Shown here piece by piece: positions 63,123-64,000 of a DNA stretch of 64,000 nt. The notes below the pieces were generated by a model that was not told the DNA's origin, searched no databases, and saw only the letters and a program-made list of their open reading frames with translations. Location: contig NZ_FOGR01000001.1 in the NCBI RefSeq assembly GCF_900111275.1, forward strand, positions 806,001 through 870,000, written 5' to 3'. The DNA is from Rhizobium sp. NFR03 (lineage in GTDB: Bacteria > Pseudomonadota > Alphaproteobacteria > Rhizobiales > Rhizobiaceae). Each line of letters opens with the position of its first letter. The first letter of the stretch is position 1. The position numbers and the translations under genes were made by a program.

Positions 63123-64000
63123 GTGACGCCCCCCGCCCCCGCGACATCGTCCTGATCGTCGATGACAGCCCGGAAACCCTCGGCTTCCTCACCGACGCGC
63201 TGGAGCAATCCGGCTTTTCGGTCCTGATCGCCACATCCGGCCCGGCCGCATTGAAGGTGGTCGACAAGATCACGCCGGACATCGTGCTCATGGACGCCGT
63301 CATGCCGGATATGGACGGTTTCGACACTTGCCGGCGGCTCAAGGCCCTTGCCGACATCGCCCCCGTGCCCGTGATCTTCATGACCGGGTTGACCGAGACG
63401 GAGCACATCGTCCACGCGCTCGAATCCGGCGGGGTGGACTACCTCTCAAAACCGATCAATATCGATGAACTGCGCGCGCGCATCCGCGTCCACCTTGGCA
63501 ACGCCCGCTCCACCCAAAGCGCCCGGGTCGCGCTGGATGCTACCGGCCGGCATCTGCTTGCGGTGCGTGGCGATGGCGCGCTGCACTGGTCCACGCCGCA
63601 GGCGACCCGATTGATCGAGGCCGCGATCGGCTCGGAGAACGGGCTCGATGCCGTCTCCGACCAGATCGCCATTTTCCTGCGCGACCGCACCAGTGGCAGG
63701 GACGCACCCCTCGTCATCGAAAGCGCTGGCGTGCCAGTGCTCCAACTCGCCTTTCTCGGCACCATCGGCAGCGACGAATACCTGTTCCGCCTGACCGCCG
63801 TCAGCCAGACCACAGATGAGGAAGCCCTCCGCCGGCATTTCTCGCTGACAATGCGCGAGGCCGAAGTCCTCGTCTGGATCGCAAAGGGCAAATCCAATCG
63901 CGACATCGCCGAAATCCTCGGCCTCTCCGCCCGCACCGTCAACAAGCACCTTGAGCAGATCTATGTAAAGCTGGGCGTCGAGAACCGGGCATCGGCTGCG
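63119..64000 (+). CDS. Response regulator with LuxR-type output domain (3' end outside window)
   Basis: 294 residues visible; no stop before the right edge. Receiver domain (about 9-128; VLIVDDSPETLGFL, Asp59 in IVLMDAVMPDMDG, YLSKP), a linker domain of about 90 residues, and a LuxR/NarL helix-turn-helix (about 240-294; LTMREAEVLVWIAKGKSNRDIAEILGLSARTVNKHLEQIYVKLGV region). The GTG start overlaps the kinase stop (GTGA), so it is the cognate partner of the NCS1-kinase. Likely target: the palindrome in front of urtA. Confidence 0.9.
   Translation, partial: MSDAPRPRDIVLIVDDSPETLGFLTDALEQSGFSVLIATSGPAALKVVDKITPDIVLMDAVMPDMDGFDTCRRLKALADIAPVPVIFMTGLTETEHIVHALESGGVDYLSKPINIDELRARIRVHLGNARSTQSARVALDATGRHLLAVRGDGALHWSTPQATRLIEAAIGSENGLDAVSDQIAIFLRDRTSGRDAPLVIESAGVPVLQLAFLGTIGSDEYLFRLTAVSQTTDEEALRRHFSLTMREAEVLVWIAKGKSNRDIAEILGLSARTVNKHLEQIYVKLGVENRASAA

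Overview
The window is high-GC chromosomal DNA from an alphaproteobacterium, very probably a member of the Rhizobiaceae (Rhizobium/Agrobacterium/Shinella-like). The evidence is the combination of a NepR-EcfG-PhyR general stress locus with HWE-family kinases, a haem-uptake hmuSTUV cluster with RirA-type (TGA-N9-TCA) boxes, a smo/mtlK polyol operon, a urt-ure urea locus and palindromic RIME-like repeats. No rRNA, tRNA, CRISPR array or replication origin was found.

Layout. 1-5740: haem uptake. tonB and a secreted protein are divergent from hmuS-hmuT-hmuU-hmuV, and an unidentified gene leaves the left edge. 5796-11410: general stress response region, with two small membrane proteins, an HWE kinase, ecfG-nepR divergent from phyR, and a second HWE kinase. 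Three good GGAAC-N16-CGTT promoters lie in front of the DUF883 gene, phyR and the second kinase. 11361-12200: an IS5-family element with a -1 frameshifted transposase. 12307-12440: a probable small RNA made of three hairpins with C-rich loops. 12531-22680: sorbitol/mannitol operon (regulator smoC, ABC transporter smoEFGK, dehydrogenases smoS and mtlK, a HAD phosphatase and a FGGY kinase), with an operator over the smoE promoter.

22858-25554 (preT-preA) and 31413-40139 (rutR divergent from pydC, mazEF, hydA, a small secreted protein and a four-gene ABC transporter) form a reductive pyrimidine-degradation regulon. Both units carry a RutR-like box. Between them lie a Tat-signal malate:quinone oxidoreductase, a zinc-less MDR reductase with a divergent LysR regulator, and a CyaC-type adenylate cyclase with a dihaem-B-like anchor and a 2Fe-2S domain. 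40430-45026 is an RND efflux pair.

45241-59466 is one long minus-strand urea locus: urtABCDE (urea ABC importer) followed by ureD, ureA, a DUF1272 gene, ureB, an LprI-like gene, an accessory gene, a vapBC-like module, ureC, a TIGR02117 gene and ureE-F-G. Divergent from it (59727 to the right edge) is an unusual sensor: an NCS1 nucleobase-transporter-like membrane module fused through a cysteine-rich segment to a hybrid histidine kinase, overlapping a LuxR-type response regulator gene. A 16-bp perfect palindrome lies between the two units. My inference is that this transporter-like sensor detects urea or a related nitrogen compound and controls urt-ure. It is the best candidate in the window for a little-described system.

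Nitrogen scavenging links much of the window: pyrimidine breakdown releases ammonia and beta-alanine, and urea uptake plus urease releases ammonia. Two toxin-antitoxin modules are embedded in these catabolic operons.
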